From the NCBI RefSeq assembly GCF_030819275.1, contig NZ_JAUTBL010000002.1, forward strand, positions 746,501-810,500: 64,000 nt of DNA, written 5' to 3'. Shown piece after piece: positions 63,448-64,000 of this stretch; position 1 is the first letter of the stretch, and the number at the start of each line of letters is the position of its first letter. The position numbers were made by a program, and so were the translations under genes. The stretch is from Agrobacterium larrymoorei. GTDB taxonomy: Bacteria; Pseudomonadota; Alphaproteobacteria; Rhizobiales; Rhizobiaceae. The notes beneath the pieces were generated by a model. It was not told the origin of the DNA, made no database searches, and worked only from the letters and a program-made list of their open reading frames with translations.

Positions 63448-64000
63448 CCTGAATTAGCTCCTGTCTTGCGACCTCGACCACCGCATCCGTCAGTGCCTTT
63501 AGCCGATCGGCAGCCAGCCGGTTGACCTGCCAGAACAGCGGGACGTCCAGTGGCGTTCCGGCCACCAGTTCCACCAGTCGTCCATCCGCCAGATGATTTC
63601 GCACCAGAAGCGCCGGGTTCATGCCCCAGCCCATGCCGAGCAGCGCGGCATCCACGAAGCTTTGGGTGGAGGGTAGCCAGTGAGTTGGGTGGACGATGGA
63701 CGTGCCGAAAACCTGGCTGATCCATTGCTGCTGGAGACGGTCTTTCTGGTTGAAGGTGAGGGCAGGAGCTTGCGCGAGGCCCGCCTTAGTCACGCCATCG
63801 AAAAAGTACGTGTTGATGAACTCCGGGCTTGCTGTTGCGTGGTAGCGTAGAAAGCCGAGTGGAGTGACGCGGCAGCCCTGGATCGGCTTCTCCAGGCTCG
63901 TCACCGCTGCGAGCACCCGTCCGCGCTGAAGCCACTCCGCCGTGTGATCCTGATCGTCCACCGCCACGTTCAGGAGAAAGCCTGACTGATGTGTGAAAGC
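63434..64000 (-). CDS. ArgP-type LysR regulator, C-terminal part (5' end outside window)
   Basis: The frame is open to the window edge; 188 residues of the effector domain are present, without the DNA-binding N-terminus. LNVAVDDQDHTAEWLQRGRV and VLAAVTSLEKPIQGCRVTPL are characteristic of the ArgP/IciA/LysG branch, which senses lysine or arginine and controls a LysE-type exporter usually encoded divergently (that would lie beyond the window). Confidence 0.85.
   Translation of the reverse strand, partial: AFTHQSGFLLNVAVDDQDHTAEWLQRGRVLAAVTSLEKPIQGCRVTPLGFLRYHATASPEFINTYFFDGVTKAGLAQAPALTFNQKDRLQQQWISQVFGTSIVHPTHWLPSTQSFVDAALLGMGWGMNPALLVRNHLADGRLVELVAGTPLDVPLFWQVNRLAADRLKALTDAVVEVARQELIQVTNL

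Noticed and set aside
1..64000. CRISPR array
   Set aside because: No regularly spaced direct repeats with unique spacers were seen anywhere in the window.

Overview
The window looks like chromosomal DNA of a member of the Rhizobiaceae (Agrobacterium/Rhizobium group). The evidence is a rhizobial-type (ReAV-like) asparaginase, an APS-type CysH with cysD/cysN, betI-betB-betA, DUF1499 and DUF3750 proteins, pyruvate phosphate dikinase next to a chemoreceptor, and at least five copies of a roughly 106-bp two-palindrome intergenic repeat resembling the RIME elements described in rhizobia. The assignment rests on protein and repeat recognition; no rRNA or species marker is present.

Layout. 1-9.6 kb is housekeeping: the 3' end of a chemoreceptor gene, ppdK, small lipoproteins, a DUF1499 protein, a DCC-family/MBL-fold pair, tRNA-Gln(TTG), a Tat-signal-bearing malate:quinone oxidoreductase and tRNA-Pro(CGG). 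9.7-15.9 kb is an accessory block behind tRNA-Pro. It starts with a gene remnant and then carries six same-strand genes: a GT2 glycosyltransferase, a CDP-glycerol-transferase-like protein with a coiled-coil head, a HAD phosphatase, a nucleotidyltransferase, an Asp/Glu racemase and a methyltransferase. The last four are tightly coupled and visibly A/T-richer. This is the best candidate for an undescribed system, probably making and attaching a phosphate-linked, methylated surface substituent. 16-24 kb is the sulfate assimilation locus: cysH-cysD-cysN leftward, and a sulfate-binding protein with CysT, CysW and CysA rightward. 24-32 kb holds a quinone reductase, an EAL-CBS-GGDEF protein, an orphan ParD-like antitoxin, the betaine operon with its operator, and a ParDE-type toxin-antitoxin pair.

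32-48.9 kb contains a ClC channel/antiporter, DUF3750, asparaginase, GST, a PAS-GAF-GGDEF cyclase, a MarR/MFS efflux pair, the ligase-associated exonuclease with an ATP-dependent ligase, a Tat hydrolase, tandem L,D-transpeptidases, ohrR/ohr, and a RES/Xre toxin-antitoxin module. 49-59.9 kb has a DUF853 ATPase, an HxlR regulator that appears frameshifted, an SDR, regulators and transporters, a TadG-like vWA protein and a WYL regulator with a VOC protein. Near 60 kb an IS5-family (IS427-type) element sits exactly at the end of a RIME-like repeat, flanked by TA. The right edge has trans-aconitate methyltransferase, a class IV aminotransferase, a small membrane protein and a truncated ArgP-like LysR gene.

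Functionally the genes fall into small self-contained units with local regulators (betI/betBA, marR/MFS, ohrR/ohr, lysR/MFS, WYL/VOC). Start sites were revised wherever a Shine-Dalgarno match favoured an internal codon. All calls come from reading the sequence; no database search was run.
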